A stretch of 64,000 nucleotides of DNA from Zavarzinia marina (GCF_021568905.1 NZ_JAKGSB010000004.1:310001-374000); one strand, 5' to 3'. Counted from the first letter of the stretch, positions 38,277-47,207 are shown. Notes: generated from the letters alone by a model not told the origin. Program-made: numbers and translations.

Positions 38277-38711
38277 TCAGCTGCTCGGCCCGCGAAGCGC
38301 CGATTTCAGCATCTGCACCTGTTTCCGGTAGATGCTGGTGATCGTGTCATAATCCATCTGGTTCTCCGACAGGCGCGCCATCTCTTCCTCCAGCACCACG
38401 GCATTGCCCGACGGGCTCTCCTCGTAGTGCTTGGAGATGGGCGAGCGCTTCTCGCCGGCGCGGCCCGAGGTGGTGCCGGCCATATGGCCCGCCGCCGTCG
38501 CCGCCAATTGGTTGCGCTCGGCATGGCCGGGGCCGCCGGAGCCGAACTCGCGCTGCATCTGCCGGGCGAAGCTCTCCTCCGACAGGTCGTGCGGCACATA
38601 GCCGGGGGTATCCGCATTCGCCACGTTCTGGGCGATGACGCGCTGCCGGGTGCCGAGGAAATCCATGCGGCGCACCAGCATGCCGATCAGCGGAATATTG
38701 TTCAGGTCCAT
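38277..38711 (-). CDS. flgB: Flagellar proximal rod protein FlgB
   Basis: This 144-residue protein opens with MDLNNIPLIGMLVRRMDFLG, followed by the RVIAQNVANADTPGYVPHD motif of flagellar rod proteins. Its C-terminal part, LSENQMDYDTITSIYRKQ, ends in the terminal helix that pairs with the N-terminus. It is the first gene of the leftward export/rod operon and is divergent from the FlhB-tail gene, with a CtrA-like box between them. Confidence 0.95.
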   Translation of the reverse strand: MDLNNIPLIGMLVRRMDFLGTRQRVIAQNVANADTPGYVPHDLSEESFARQMQREFGSGGPGHAERNQLAATAAGHMAGTTSGRAGEKRSPISKHYEESPSGNAVVLEEEMARLSENQMDYDTITSIYRKQVQMLKSALRGPSS

Positions 38712-38765
38712 CGGGCCATGCCTCTGCCAGCCTTTGCGTGGTATCGCATGCTGGTCCCGGTGCGA

Positions 38766-38781
38766 TTAACATCCCGTAAAC
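38766..38781. promoter_or_regulatory. CtrA-like box in the flgB / fhlX divergent promoter
   Basis: TTAAC-ATCCCG-TAAAC matches the CtrA consensus TTAA-N7-TTAAC with one mismatch. It lies 55 bp from flgB and 65 bp from the rightward operon. CtrA control of early flagellar genes is established in alphaproteobacteria, and cckA lies nearby. Confidence 0.5.
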
Positions 38782-38845
38782 GCCGCCCTGCTTCGCCCCC
38801 GGCATTGCAAAGGCTTCCTTAACCATCGTCGACCACCATGACCCG

Positions 38846-39190
38846 ATGAAGGACATCGACCGCAAGCCAACGTCGAAGGCCGTCGCCCTCAATTACAAGC
38901 GGGGCGAGGATCCGGCGCCGCGCGTCGTCGCCAGCGGCAGGGGCGAGGTGGCGGAACGCATCATCGCCATGGCGCTCGCCCATGACGTCAAGCTGCGCGA
39001 GGATGGCGATCTGGTCGAAATCCTGGAGCGGATCGACCTCGACGAGACCATTCCCCTTGAAGCCTTCGTCGCGGTCGCGGAAATTCTCGCTCATGTCTAT
39101 ATGGCCAACAACCGGATGCGCGAGGCGGGCGAGGTGAGTTTCGACCAGACGGCGCCGGCCCGCGACACGCCGGCGGAAACGACCCGATGA
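38846..39190 (+). CDS. FlhB C-terminal-domain paralogue (FhlX-type export switch-like protein)
   Basis: The 114 residues correspond only to the cytoplasmic domain of FlhB: AVALNYKRGEDPAPRVVASG, then AERIIAMALAHDVKLREDGDLVE and DETIPLEAFVAVAEILAHVY. There is no membrane part. The first residues of this domain follow the site where FlhB is cleaved, and the NPTH motif is not present here. Such free domains can partly replace the cleaved FlhB tail in other bacteria. It is the first gene of the fhlX-fliO-fliP operon and overlaps fliO by 4 bases. Confidence 0.88.
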   Translation: MKDIDRKPTSKAVALNYKRGEDPAPRVVASGRGEVAERIIAMALAHDVKLREDGDLVEILERIDLDETIPLEAFVAVAEILAHVYMANNRMREAGEVSFDQTAPARDTPAETTR

Positions 39191-39501
39191 TGCCCGATCT
39201 GCTGCGGGCCGGTTTCGCTCTCGGTATCGTCATCCTGCTGATCCTGGCGCTCGGCTGGGCCTTGCGGCGCTTCGGCAACACGGGCGTGCGGCGGATGGGA
39301 AAGCGCCTCGCCGTGATCGAGAGCCTGGCGCTCGACCCGCGCCGCCGCCTCGTCCTGGTGCGCCGCGACGGCGAGGAACATCTCCTCCTGCTCGGGCCGG
39401 CGGGGGACATCGTCGTCGGTGCCGCGCGCGCGGCGCCGGCCGAGGAGACGACGGCCGCGGACGAAGACACGACGGCGGAACGGGAGCCGGGGAAGACATG
39501 A
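39187..39501 (+). CDS. fliO: Flagellar biosynthetic protein FliO
   Basis: This 104-residue single-pass protein has a membrane helix (about 8-28, GFALGIVILLILALGWALRRF). A cytoplasmic beta-rich domain follows with VIESLALDPRRRLVLVRRDGEEHLLLLG (in two parts), the FliO core that scaffolds FliP assembly. The C-terminus is acidic. It has 4-base overlaps with both neighbours. Confidence 0.88.
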   Translation: MMPDLLRAGFALGIVILLILALGWALRRFGNTGVRRMGKRLAVIESLALDPRRRLVLVRRDGEEHLLLLGPAGDIVVGAARAAPAEETTAADEDTTAEREPGKT

Positions 39502-40235
39502 TGACAAAACGCCTCGCCCCGCTCGGCCTCGGCGCCCTCGCCCTGCTCGTCGCGGGCGCCGCCCAGGCCCAGTCCATCAATCTCGACTTCGGCGATCAGG
39601 GCGGCACCACCACGGTCATCGTGCAGATGATCGTGCTGATCACGGTGCTGACGCTGGCGCCGTCGCTGCTCGTCGTCGTCACCTGCTTCGGGCGTCTCGT
39701 CGTCGTGCTGTCCCTGCTCCGGACCGCGATCGGCGCGCAGCAGACGCCGCCCAACACGATCCTGATCGGTCTCGCCCTGTTCCTGACCGCCTTCATCATG
39801 GCGCCGACCTTCGACCGCGCCTGGGAGGACGGCATCAATCCCTATATCGAAGGCCAATTGGACGAACGCGCCGCCTTCGACGCGACCGCCGCCCCCTTCC
39901 GCACCTTCATGCTGGCCCACACGCGGGAAGCCGACCTCGGCCTCTTCCTCGACATGGCCGACGGCCCGCGCCCCGATACGCCCGAGGCCGTGCCCCTGAC
40001 CAGCCTGGTGCCCGCCTTCATGATCTCGGAACTGCGGCGCGCCTTCGAGATCGGCTTCCTGCTGTTCGTGCCCTTCCTGGTGATCGACATGGTCGTCGCC
40101 TCGATCCTGATGGGCATGGGCATGATGATGCTGCCGCCGGTCATCATCTCCCTGCCCTTCAAGCTGATCTTCTTCGTGCTGGTCGACGGCTGGCACCTGA
40201 CCGTCGCCAGCCTGGTGCAGAGCTACGCGCCCTAG
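39498..40235 (+). CDS. fliP: Flagellar biosynthetic protein FliP
   Basis: This 245-residue export-gate core has a cleavable signal peptide (ending AGAAQAQ near residue 24) and four membrane segments. The conserved family stretches LTLAPSLLVVVTCFGRLVVVLSLLRTAIG (in parts), GAQQTPPNTILIGLALFLT and MGMGMMMLPPVIISLPFKL are intact. It is convergent with the large TPR gene of the fliL operon. Confidence 0.97.
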   Translation: MMTKRLAPLGLGALALLVAGAAQAQSINLDFGDQGGTTTVIVQMIVLITVLTLAPSLLVVVTCFGRLVVVLSLLRTAIGAQQTPPNTILIGLALFLTAFIMAPTFDRAWEDGINPYIEGQLDERAAFDATAAPFRTFMLAHTREADLGLFLDMADGPRPDTPEAVPLTSLVPAFMISELRRAFEIGFLLFVPFLVIDMVVASILMGMGMMMLPPVIISLPFKLIFFVLVDGWHLTVASLVQSYAP

Positions 40236-40274
40236 TGGTCGAACCGCGAACCTTTGGTCCACGAGCGCAGGGCG

Positions 40275-43200
40275 TTACTCGTCCCGCCCCAATTCGCCCG
40301 CGATCAGGCGCCGGCGCAATTCCTCGAGGAAGCTGCCGGCGCCGCCGACATTGGCCATGGTCTGGGCCAGATTGCGGGTCGAGAGGGCTTCGGGATCGCC
40401 GCCGCCGGTCATCATGGTGAAGGCGTCGGCGCTCTTGGTCTCGGCCATTGCTGGGCCCCAGGCGGCGGCCAGGCGCTTCTGGCCGGCGATGTCGCCCGAC
40501 AGCGTCAGCGCCACCGCCTGACGCAACACGAGGGATTGCACCACCTCGGGCGGGGCGCCGTGGTCGGGCGGCGCGTGATCGGCCAGCAGCCGGCCGAGGG
40601 CGGCGGCGGCGGCCGGCCAGTCGCGGGCCTGCCAGGTGATCTCCGCGGCCAGCGTCGCCGCATCGGCGCTGGCATCGCCCGCCAGCAGGGCGCTGGCCTC
40701 GCCCGGACGGCCGAGATCGGCAAGCGCGCGGGCGCGCAGCAGGCGGCGCAGGCGGGCCGTCGCCTCGGCCAGCACCGGCTGTTCCGAAGTGTTCAGGACC
40801 GACAGCGCCTCCGCCGGTTCGTGATCCATCAGGTGCAGCAGGGCGAGCCTTGCCGCCACCCGCGCCTTGGGGATGCCCTGCAGGCGATAGTTCACCTGAT
40901 GGCTCAGCAGGGCCTTCGCCTGATCCAGCAGGTCGACCTGCACCAGCCGGTCGGCGAGGCGGCGGATCATCTCGTCGCCGTCGTTGCCGAGCGGGGTCAG
41001 GTCGCGATAGTCGAAATAGAGCGCGACCGCCTGAACCGGCGGCATGGCATCCGCCGCGCCGCCGAGGAACAGGCGGCGGAAGGCGGTGGACAGGGTCTCC
41101 TTCAGCGCCGGCGCGCCGGGGTCCTTCGGGAACAGCTTGATCGCGAGGCGGAGCGTCTCGAAGCCCTCGCGCCAATGGCCCTCGGCCAGTTGCAGGTCGG
41201 CGAGACGGCGCAGCACCGCCAGTTCCCGGGCGTCGCCGCGCCAGGCATAGCGCAGCCGGTCGAGGCGGGCGATCGCCTCCTCCCGGTCGACGCTGCCGTC
41301 GGCGAGGCCGAGTTCGATCAGGCCGAGTTCGGCATCGACTCGGGCCACCCGCTCGCCGCTCGCCAGGGCCTTTTCGAAGGCCGTCCGGGCCGCGACGGCA
41401 TCGGAACGGCGCACCGCGACCCTTCCTTCCAGCACCAGGGCCCGCGCCTTGCCGGCCGCCGTCTTCGCGCGCGACGCCAGATTGGCGGCGACGTCGCCGG
41501 CCGCGCGGATGTCGTCCGCCGCCAGTGCCGCCTCGCCCGCCGCCGCCAGCAGCCGTTCCTGATAGCGCGGCGGAAAATGCTCGATCGCGCCGAGCACGCC
41601 GGAGAAGGCGCGATGCGCCTCGACCGGCTTTCCGGCGGCGGCCAGCGCATAGCCGCGCCAGAGGGCGGCATCGGGGTTGAATTCCAGCGCCGGCATGCCG
41701 AGATCCGCCAGCGCATCCGCCGGGCGTTCCTGCATGGCCCGCGCGATGCCGCGCAGCAGGCGAAATTCGGGGGTCGAGACGATTTCCGGGTCCGCCTCCT
41801 CGATCAGGCTGGCGGCGCCGATCGCCTCCGCGCCGAAACCGGTCGCGACCAGATAGCGCGCGAGGCGCAGCCGGCTCTCCGCCCTGGCGGCATCGTCCTT
41901 GGCGAGGGCCGCCGCGCGTTCCAGGCCCGCCCGGGTTTCCGGCACAGGACCCGGCAGGCGCCAGCGCCCGACGTCCAATTCGCTTTCGGCGCGCTGGCCG
42001 AGGCCCGGCGCCGCGACCGCCGGCGCCAGGGTGGCGTCGGACAGGGTGAGACCCGCGCCATCACGGCCGATCACCACGTCCTCGCCCTCGACCCGGGCGC
42101 GCAGCCCGTCCGCCAGCGGCACGAAGGCGAGGCCCTGGACCGTCGGCAGGATTTCGAGATCGGGCAGGCGGCCGCCGACGACGACGCCCGCCCCGCCCTC
42201 GGTCAGAGGCACCACCAGGACGCGGCCGCCGATGTCGGGATCCGGCACCTCGAGCGCCGCATGGGCGCCCGGCGCGGCGACGGAGAGACGCATGTGACCC
42301 GTCGCGTCCGCGCGCGGGCTGGCCACCAGGGGCCGGAGAGGCGGACGCGCCTCGGCGCCGAAGAGGAATTTCCAGCCGTTCTCGACCGCCGTCGCCCGGG
42401 GCGGCAGGCGCCGGCCCATAAGCCGGAAGCCGGAACCGCCCGGCACCTCGAGCGGGGCTACCGCGCCGAGGCCGTCGAGTGCCTCGGCAAGCGCGCCGGA
42501 AGCGGCACCGCCCGGCGCATCGAAGACGAACCAGAGGGATTCGCCGCGCCCGAAGACGGCCGCCGCCACCGGCGCCCCGAAGTCCATTTCGACCTCGACC
42601 CCCGACGGCCCGCGCCGCCGGGTCACCTTGGCGGCCCCCGCCACGGGCGCGGGCAATGCCTCGGCAACGGTTTCGACGGGCGCCGGGGCGGGTGGCGGCA
42701 CCGGCGCGGGGGCCGGGGACCGGGCCGCGTCATGGGCATCCGGGGCCTCCACCGGCGGAACGGATGGCGTCTCGACCTCGGGCGCGCGCGGCTTCTGGGC
42801 CGGCGCCGGCGGAACCGCCGCGGCTGCCTCCGGCGCGGGTGCCGGCGCAGGTGCCGGCTTCGGTTCGGCGGGTTGAGGTTCGTCCGGTGCCGGTTCGGCG
42901 ATCCTGGGCGGCGATGGCGCCGGCGCTTCGGCTTTGGGCGGCCCCGCGGGAGTTGCGGTTTCCGGTGCGAGCGTCCCTGGCGCGGTCGTACCTGGCGCTG
43001 TCGTCCCCGGCGTGGGCGTTTCGGTTGCGGGGGCCGCCGGCGGGGCGGGCGTCAGATCGAGGACGAGCTTGTCGGCATAGCGTTCCACCTTCAGCGCCGC
43101 CGGCCCGCCCAGGGTGACGACGAGACGGCGGCCGTCGGGTGAAAGCGCGGCGCCCGTGGCGTACCGGCTCAGGCGGCGCATGGCCGACGCCGTGTCGAGA

Positions 43201-43445
43201 CGGACCGGCGCGGAGAAACGCGCGGTCAGAGTGGTGCCGTCGAGAGCCGCCGAGGCGTCGACGCCGGGGGCGAGGTCGAAGACGAGACGGCCATAGGCGC
43301 CATGGTCCCAGCCGCGCACCCCGACCTGAGGCGCTGACGACGACATGGCGGCGGCGGGAGCGGCGGCGGGCGCGTCCTGCGCCACGGCCGGCCCGGCGGA
43401 GAAACAGCCGATGATGAAAAGTAGCGTCGGCAGGATGGCGCGCAA
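40275..43445 (-). CDS. Large secreted TPR-repeat protein of the flagellar fliL operon
   Basis: The protein has 1,056 residues. A signal peptide (residues 1-23, cut after AVAQ) precedes an AMIN-like beta domain (about 38-130, GVRGWDHGAYGRLVFDLAPG). A Pro/Ala linker (about 135-265) and a second beta domain (about 270-455) follow. The rest (about 465-1050) is a helical array of TPR-like units. The position after cheZ, with a 15-base gap, ties it to motility. The N-terminal AMIN-type domain suggests contact with peptidoglycan or the periplasmic side of the basal body. I do not recognise a named homologue. Confidence 0.85.
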   Translation of the reverse strand: MRAILPTLLFIIGCFSAGPAVAQDAPAAAPAAAMSSSAPQVGVRGWDHGAYGRLVFDLAPGVDASAALDGTTLTARFSAPVRLDTASAMRRLSRYATGAALSPDGRRLVVTLGGPAALKVERYADKLVLDLTPAPPAAPATETPTPGTTAPGTTAPGTLAPETATPAGPPKAEAPAPSPPRIAEPAPDEPQPAEPKPAPAPAPAPEAAAAVPPAPAQKPRAPEVETPSVPPVEAPDAHDAARSPAPAPVPPPAPAPVETVAEALPAPVAGAAKVTRRRGPSGVEVEMDFGAPVAAAVFGRGESLWFVFDAPGGAASGALAEALDGLGAVAPLEVPGGSGFRLMGRRLPPRATAVENGWKFLFGAEARPPLRPLVASPRADATGHMRLSVAAPGAHAALEVPDPDIGGRVLVVPLTEGGAGVVVGGRLPDLEILPTVQGLAFVPLADGLRARVEGEDVVIGRDGAGLTLSDATLAPAVAAPGLGQRAESELDVGRWRLPGPVPETRAGLERAAALAKDDAARAESRLRLARYLVATGFGAEAIGAASLIEEADPEIVSTPEFRLLRGIARAMQERPADALADLGMPALEFNPDAALWRGYALAAAGKPVEAHRAFSGVLGAIEHFPPRYQERLLAAAGEAALAADDIRAAGDVAANLASRAKTAAGKARALVLEGRVAVRRSDAVAARTAFEKALASGERVARVDAELGLIELGLADGSVDREEAIARLDRLRYAWRGDARELAVLRRLADLQLAEGHWREGFETLRLAIKLFPKDPGAPALKETLSTAFRRLFLGGAADAMPPVQAVALYFDYRDLTPLGNDGDEMIRRLADRLVQVDLLDQAKALLSHQVNYRLQGIPKARVAARLALLHLMDHEPAEALSVLNTSEQPVLAEATARLRRLLRARALADLGRPGEASALLAGDASADAATLAAEITWQARDWPAAAAALGRLLADHAPPDHGAPPEVVQSLVLRQAVALTLSGDIAGQKRLAAAWGPAMAETKSADAFTMMTGGGDPEALSTRNLAQTMANVGGAGSFLEELRRRLIAGELGRDE

Positions 43446-43460
43446 GACCCCGGCCCGTTC

Positions 43461-44147
43461 TCAGAGGGAAGCGAAGAGGCGGTCGATGTCGTCCTGGGTC
43501 ACCGCCGCGTCGGGCAATTGCGGCCCGTTCAGCAGGTGGCTGTCGCCGGCGGCGGGCGGGGCCTCGGGCGGCGGCCGGTCGGGAGCGGTGGCGCGTTCCC
43601 GGAGCGCCTGGCCCGCCCCGCGCCCGCCGACGGAAACCAGCCGGGCGAGACGCTGCTCGATCACGCGCAGGGTGTCGGTCACCTTCGAGATGCGCTGGCC
43701 GGTGATGTCCTGGAAGTTCGAGGCCTCGTAGATGCGGGTGACGATATCGCTGATCTCCTGCGCCCCGGCGCCGCCGAAAGTCTCCGCCAGGGCCTGGAGT
43801 TCCTCGGCGATGTCGAGGAAGACGCCGGTCGCCGCCTCGGTCGCGTCGACGACGGAGCGGAGTTGATCGTTGGCGTGGGGAATGCGCTCGGTCGTCAGTT
43901 CCGCCGGGCCGAGCGCCTCGATCTCGGTCTGGGTCTGGTGGATATAGGCCAGCATGCCTTCCAGTTCGCGCGTGGTGTCGGCGTCGGGCCCGGCCGATCC
44001 GGTCCCGACGAGGGGGCTGCCCTCGAAGCTGTCGAGCAGGCTGGCGACGATGCGGCCGATCTCGCGGACGGAGACCGTGCCGCCGGTCTCGGCGGCGAGC
44101 GCGGCCAGCCGTTCCTCGAAAGCCGTCGCGGAAATCCCGTTCATCAT
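43461..44147 (-). CDS. cheZ: Protein phosphatase CheZ
   Basis: This 228-residue chemotaxis phosphatase should dephosphorylate CheY-P. The family's long helical hairpin holds NDQLRSVVDATEAATG and the catalytic segment ASNFQDITGQRISKV, with the D-x-x-x-Q pair. The C-terminal QDDIDRLFASL is the CheY-tethering helix. It lies in the fliL-fliM-DUF6468-motE-cheZ operon rather than in a chemotaxis cluster. Confidence 0.93.
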   Translation of the reverse strand: MMNGISATAFEERLAALAAETGGTVSVREIGRIVASLLDSFEGSPLVGTGSAGPDADTTRELEGMLAYIHQTQTEIEALGPAELTTERIPHANDQLRSVVDATEAATGVFLDIAEELQALAETFGGAGAQEISDIVTRIYEASNFQDITGQRISKVTDTLRVIEQRLARLVSVGGRGAGQALRERATAPDRPPPEAPPAAGDSHLLNGPQLPDAAVTQDDIDRLFASL

Positions 44148-44152
44148 CCGTC

Positions 44153-44875
44153 CTAGCCCCCGCTGCCCATCATCGGCGCCGCCGCCTGCGGATCGTCCTT
44201 GCGCGTCGCCAGCGCCACCGTGAGCGCCTTTGCGACTTCGGGATCCATGGCGGCCAGCACCGGCGCGACCTTCCGTTCCTTCATCCGGCTCATCACCTCG
44301 ATCAGCACGGGAAAGTCGAGGGTATTGAAAATCGTCGCCGCGTCGACCGGCTTCATCGTCTCGTAGACGTTGACGAGGCGGGTCAGGCGCGCGTCCTCCT
44401 CCGCGCTGCGGGCCTCGCGGGCCTCGCCGATCTGTTCCTCGATCGCCTTGATTTCAGCCAGTTTCTCGTCGACACGGGCCTCGGCGGCGGCGATCAGGGC
44501 TTCGCGGCTGTCGAGTTCGCGCGCCCGCGCCTCGATCTCGGCGCGGCGCCGCGACAGGTTCTGCAGCACGTCGATTTCGCCCGGCGTCAGCGAATCGGGA
44601 TCGAAGGCGGGCGTGCGCGTCGCCGGTGCCGCCGCCGTCTCGGTGGCGGGTTCGGGCGCGGTTCCGGTTGCCGCGTCATGGCTTTCGGCGGGCATTTCGG
44701 CCGGAACCTCGGCCGGGGCCGGGGTTTCCGCGGCCATGGCGATATTGGCGCGCGGCAGCGCCCGGTCGACGGCGTCGATCGCCTGGGGCAGGCGCAGGAC
44801 GAAGGCGGCGGCGGCGACCCCCGCCACCACCGGCAGCAGCGCCATGCGGCGCGCGGATGGTTTCTTCGCGCTCAT
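44153..44875 (-). CDS. motE: MotE-family flagellar protein (MgtE N-domain-like)
   Basis: The protein has 240 residues: a membrane segment near the N-terminus (about 10-28), an Ala/Pro linker, a coiled coil (about 105-165, RRRAEIEARARELDSREALI) and a C-terminal domain with LVNVYETMKPVDAATIFNTLD and VAPVLAAMDPEVAKALT. This is the MgtE intracellular N-domain fold seen in MotE, a chaperone-like partner of MotC. It overlaps the DUF6468 gene by 4 bases. Confidence 0.88.
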   Translation of the reverse strand: MSAKKPSARRMALLPVVAGVAAAAFVLRLPQAIDAVDRALPRANIAMAAETPAPAEVPAEMPAESHDAATGTAPEPATETAAAPATRTPAFDPDSLTPGEIDVLQNLSRRRAEIEARARELDSREALIAAAEARVDEKLAEIKAIEEQIGEAREARSAEEDARLTRLVNVYETMKPVDAATIFNTLDFPVLIEVMSRMKERKVAPVLAAMDPEVAKALTVALATRKDDPQAAAPMMGSGG

Positions 44876-45276
44876 CTTATGTCCTTCAGGGCCCGGAGGA
44901 AGCCGGGATCGCCGGCCGGGGCGGCGGCGCGCGGCGCGGCTTCCGCCTCGCGTTTGGCGGAACCGGCCTTGGACAGGCGGTCCGCCAGATTGTCGGCCGA
45001 GGCGACCAGGAGCGAGAGTTCGTCCGTCGCCTTGCGCGCCGTCTCCACCTGATTGCCGAGACGGGCGGTCGAGGCTTCGGCCGCCATGCGCAATTCGATG
45101 ATGCCGGCCTGGGCGCGGCGCGTCGCCTCGTTCAGGCCTTCGACCAGCAGGCGCAATTCGTCGTGACCGCCCCTCAGGCCCTGGAGCTTGCGGTGCAGCC
45201 GGACGGCGAGGACGATGGTCGCGATCAGCAGGCCGCCGAGCACCAGATCCATGACGAGGCCGATTGTATCCGTCAT
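44872..45276 (-). CDS. DUF6468 flagellar-operon membrane protein
   Basis: The protein has 134 residues. An N-terminal membrane helix (about 5-25, GLVMDLVLGGLLIATIVLAV) is followed by a cytoplasmic or periplasmic helical region (KLQGLRGGHDELRLLVEGL). The position between fliM and motE and the single-helix plus coiled-coil build match the DUF6468 proteins of alphaproteobacterial flagellar operons, whose role is unknown. It overlaps fliM and motE by 4 bases each. Confidence 0.82.
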   Translation of the reverse strand: MTDTIGLVMDLVLGGLLIATIVLAVRLHRKLQGLRGGHDELRLLVEGLNEATRRAQAGIIELRMAAEASTARLGNQVETARKATDELSLLVASADNLADRLSKAGSAKREAEAAPRAAAPAGDPGFLRALKDIR

Positions 45277-46439
45277 TCCTTGCCCCCCTCCTGCTTCGCC
45301 TTCATCAGCGACTTCTCGACCTTCACGGCAACCGTATTGCCCATGCGCCCCATGCGGCCGCGCAGCATGGGCATGCCGCCGCATTTCAGATCGATCGGCG
45401 AGTCCGGTGTGCAGTTCAGCATGATGGTCTGCCCGACCTTGAAGTTCATGACGTCACCCAGGTCCATCATCTGTTCGTCGAGGACGGCGTCGATCTGCAC
45501 CTCGGTCGCCCAGAGTTCGGTCGCCAGATGGCTTTCCCAGATGGTGTCGCGGCCGAATTTCTCGCCCATGAACATCTGCAGCAGCAGTTCGCGCACCGGC
45601 TCGATCGTCGCATAGGGCAGCACCAGTTCGATGCGCCCGCCCCGATCCTCCATGTCGACGCGAAGCCGCACCAGAATCGCCGCATTGGCGTCGCGGGCGA
45701 TGGTGGCGAAGCGCGGATTGACCTCCAGCCGGTCGAAGTTGAAGTCGACCGGGGTCAGCGGATCGAAGGCGGTCTTCATGTCCTTCAGGACGACGTGGAC
45801 CATGCGTTCGACCAGATTGCGCTCGATCGTCGTATAGGGCCGGCCCTCGATGCGCATGGGCGTGGTGCCCTTGCGCCCGCCCAAGAGCACGTCGACGATC
45901 GAATAGATCAGGTTGGATTCGACGGTCAGCAGGCCGTAATTGTCCCATTGCTCGGCCCGGAACACCGCCAGGATCGCCGGCAGCGGGATCGAGTTCAGAT
46001 ATTCGCCGAACCGGATCGAAGTGATGTTGTCCAGGGTCACCTCGACATTGTCCGAGGTGAAATTGCGCATCGAGGTCGAGAGCAGGCGCACCAGCCGGTC
46101 GAAGACGATCTCCAGCATCGGCAGCCGGCCGTAGGAGACCAGCGAGGAATTGATGATCGAGCGGATGCCGGTCTGGCTGCCGGTCTGACTGTCGACGGCA
46201 TCGAAGCCCAGCAGGCTGTCGATCTCGTCCTGGCTGAGGGCGCGGCCCGCCTGGCCCGCCAGCGCATCGCCGTCCTCGCCCTCGGCCCCTTCCCCCGCAG
46301 CCCCTTCGCCGTCGACACCGTCGGTCGCGGCCTCGGCCCCGGATTCGGACTCGTCGTCACCGCCGGCCATGGCGGCCCATTCGGCGGCGAGCGCGTCTTC
46401 GTCGACCGGCGTGCCGGCCTGTTCCTCGTCGTTCGCCAT
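45273..46439 (-). CDS. fliM: Flagellar motor switch protein FliM
   Basis: This C-ring protein of about 388 residues has a long acidic N-terminal extension (about 1-68, rich in Glu, Asp and Gly) before the conserved CheY-P-binding segment LSQDEIDSLLGFD. The middle domain has SMRNFTSDNVEVTLDNITSIRFGEYL, and a C-terminal SpoA-like domain follows (IDLKCGGMPMLRGRMGRMGN). ATG 46439 touches the fliL stop; a GTG at 46442 is the alternative. It is second in the fliL operon. Confidence 0.96.
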   Translation of the reverse strand: MANDEEQAGTPVDEDALAAEWAAMAGGDDESESGAEAATDGVDGEGAAGEGAEGEDGDALAGQAGRALSQDEIDSLLGFDAVDSQTGSQTGIRSIINSSLVSYGRLPMLEIVFDRLVRLLSTSMRNFTSDNVEVTLDNITSIRFGEYLNSIPLPAILAVFRAEQWDNYGLLTVESNLIYSIVDVLLGGRKGTTPMRIEGRPYTTIERNLVERMVHVVLKDMKTAFDPLTPVDFNFDRLEVNPRFATIARDANAAILVRLRVDMEDRGGRIELVLPYATIEPVRELLLQMFMGEKFGRDTIWESHLATELWATEVQIDAVLDEQMMDLGDVMNFKVGQTIMLNCTPDSPIDLKCGGMPMLRGRMGRMGNTVAVKVEKSLMKAKQEGGKE

Positions 46440-47017
46440 CACTGCACCAGCATTTCCTTGAACAGGACGTCGTCGATCCTGGCCGGCGCCATCAGTTGAT
46501 TGGCCCTCGCCAGCAATTCCTCCTTCAGCCGCATCAGCCCGGCCGAACCCTCCAGATCCTCCAGCCGCAGTTCGCGCAGATAGATCTGGAACGTGTCGAT
46601 CAGGCGCGGCTGCACCTTGGTCAGGACCGCCGTCACCTCGTGATCGGTGAATTGCAGCGCCAGCTTGATCTTCAGATAGGCGGCGCGATTGCCCGTGGTG
46701 TGCAGATTGACCAGCATGTCCGGCAGATCGAAGAAGATCGGATCGGCGTGTTCCGCCGCCTCCTCATCGGCGTCGCCGTGGCCGGCCGCCGCGCCATGGC
46801 CGTCGGCCCCTTCGGCGACTTCCTCGGTCCCGCCCAGCAGGGGATCGAGCAGACCGGCGAACCAGGCCCCGCCCGCCGCCAGCAGCAGGACGAGCGGCAG
46901 GATGATCAGGATCAGCTTCTTCTTGCCGCCCTTCTTGCCGCCGGCCCCCTCGCCGCCTTCCCCGCCCTCGGCGAGTCCGGAGACCAGAGAGTCCAGATCC
47001 TGTTCTGATGCCGCCAT
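46439..47017 (-). CDS. fliL: Flagellar stator-associated protein FliL
   Basis: This 192-residue protein has a Gly/Lys-rich cytoplasmic head, one membrane helix (about 34-54, KLILIILPLVLLLAAGGAW) and a periplasmic SPFH-like domain: PIFFDLPDMLVNLHTTGNRAAYLKIKLAL (in parts), VQPRLIDTFQIYLRELRLEDLEGSAG and the C-terminal IDDVLFKEMLVQ. An upstream in-frame GTG (47023) is also possible. It is the first gene of the leftward operon, divergent from flgF. Confidence 0.95.
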   Translation of the reverse strand: MAASEQDLDSLVSGLAEGGEGGEGAGGKKGGKKKLILIILPLVLLLAAGGAWFAGLLDPLLGGTEEVAEGADGHGAAAGHGDADEEAAEHADPIFFDLPDMLVNLHTTGNRAAYLKIKLALQFTDHEVTAVLTKVQPRLIDTFQIYLRELRLEDLEGSAGLMRLKEELLARANQLMAPARIDDVLFKEMLVQ

Positions 47018-47068
47018 CTGCACTGCCCGGTTTCTGTGTTCGACAGGGCCTATTTACGGCGATCTTCG

Positions 47069-47084
47069 TTAACAAGCGGTTGTG
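47069..47084. promoter_or_regulatory. Weak CtrA-like box upstream of fliL
   Basis: TTAAC-AAGCGG-TTGTG has a perfect first half and a 2-of-4 second half against TTAA-N7-TTAA. It lies 52 bp before the fliL start. This is the weakest of the three CtrA-like candidates. Confidence 0.3.
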
Positions 47085-47100
47085 ATCCGGCGGTCCGCTG

Positions 47101-47113
47101 GGCAGCTTCTGCC
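47101..47113. promoter_or_regulatory. FlbD/ftr-like palindrome upstream of flgF
   Basis: GGCAG-CTT-CTGCC is a perfect 5-3-5 inverted repeat 91 bp upstream of the flgF sigma-54 promoter, at enhancer distance. The same architecture recurs before flgI and flagellin. Confidence 0.5.
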
Positions 47114-47191
47114 GGGTCATCCGCGCCTCCCGGCAAGCTCCGGCGGCCCCTCCTTCCACAAAATCCCCAATAAAATCAATGCCATGCCATT

Positions 47192-47207
47192 TGGCACGGG
47201 CCATGCA
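47192..47207 (+). promoter_or_regulatory. Sigma-54 promoter of flgF operon
   Basis: TGGCACGGGCCATGCA has the -24 GG and -12 GC elements at the exact required spacing and matches TGGCACG-N4-TTGCA with one mismatch. The start codon of flgF is 69 bp downstream. Confidence 0.85.
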
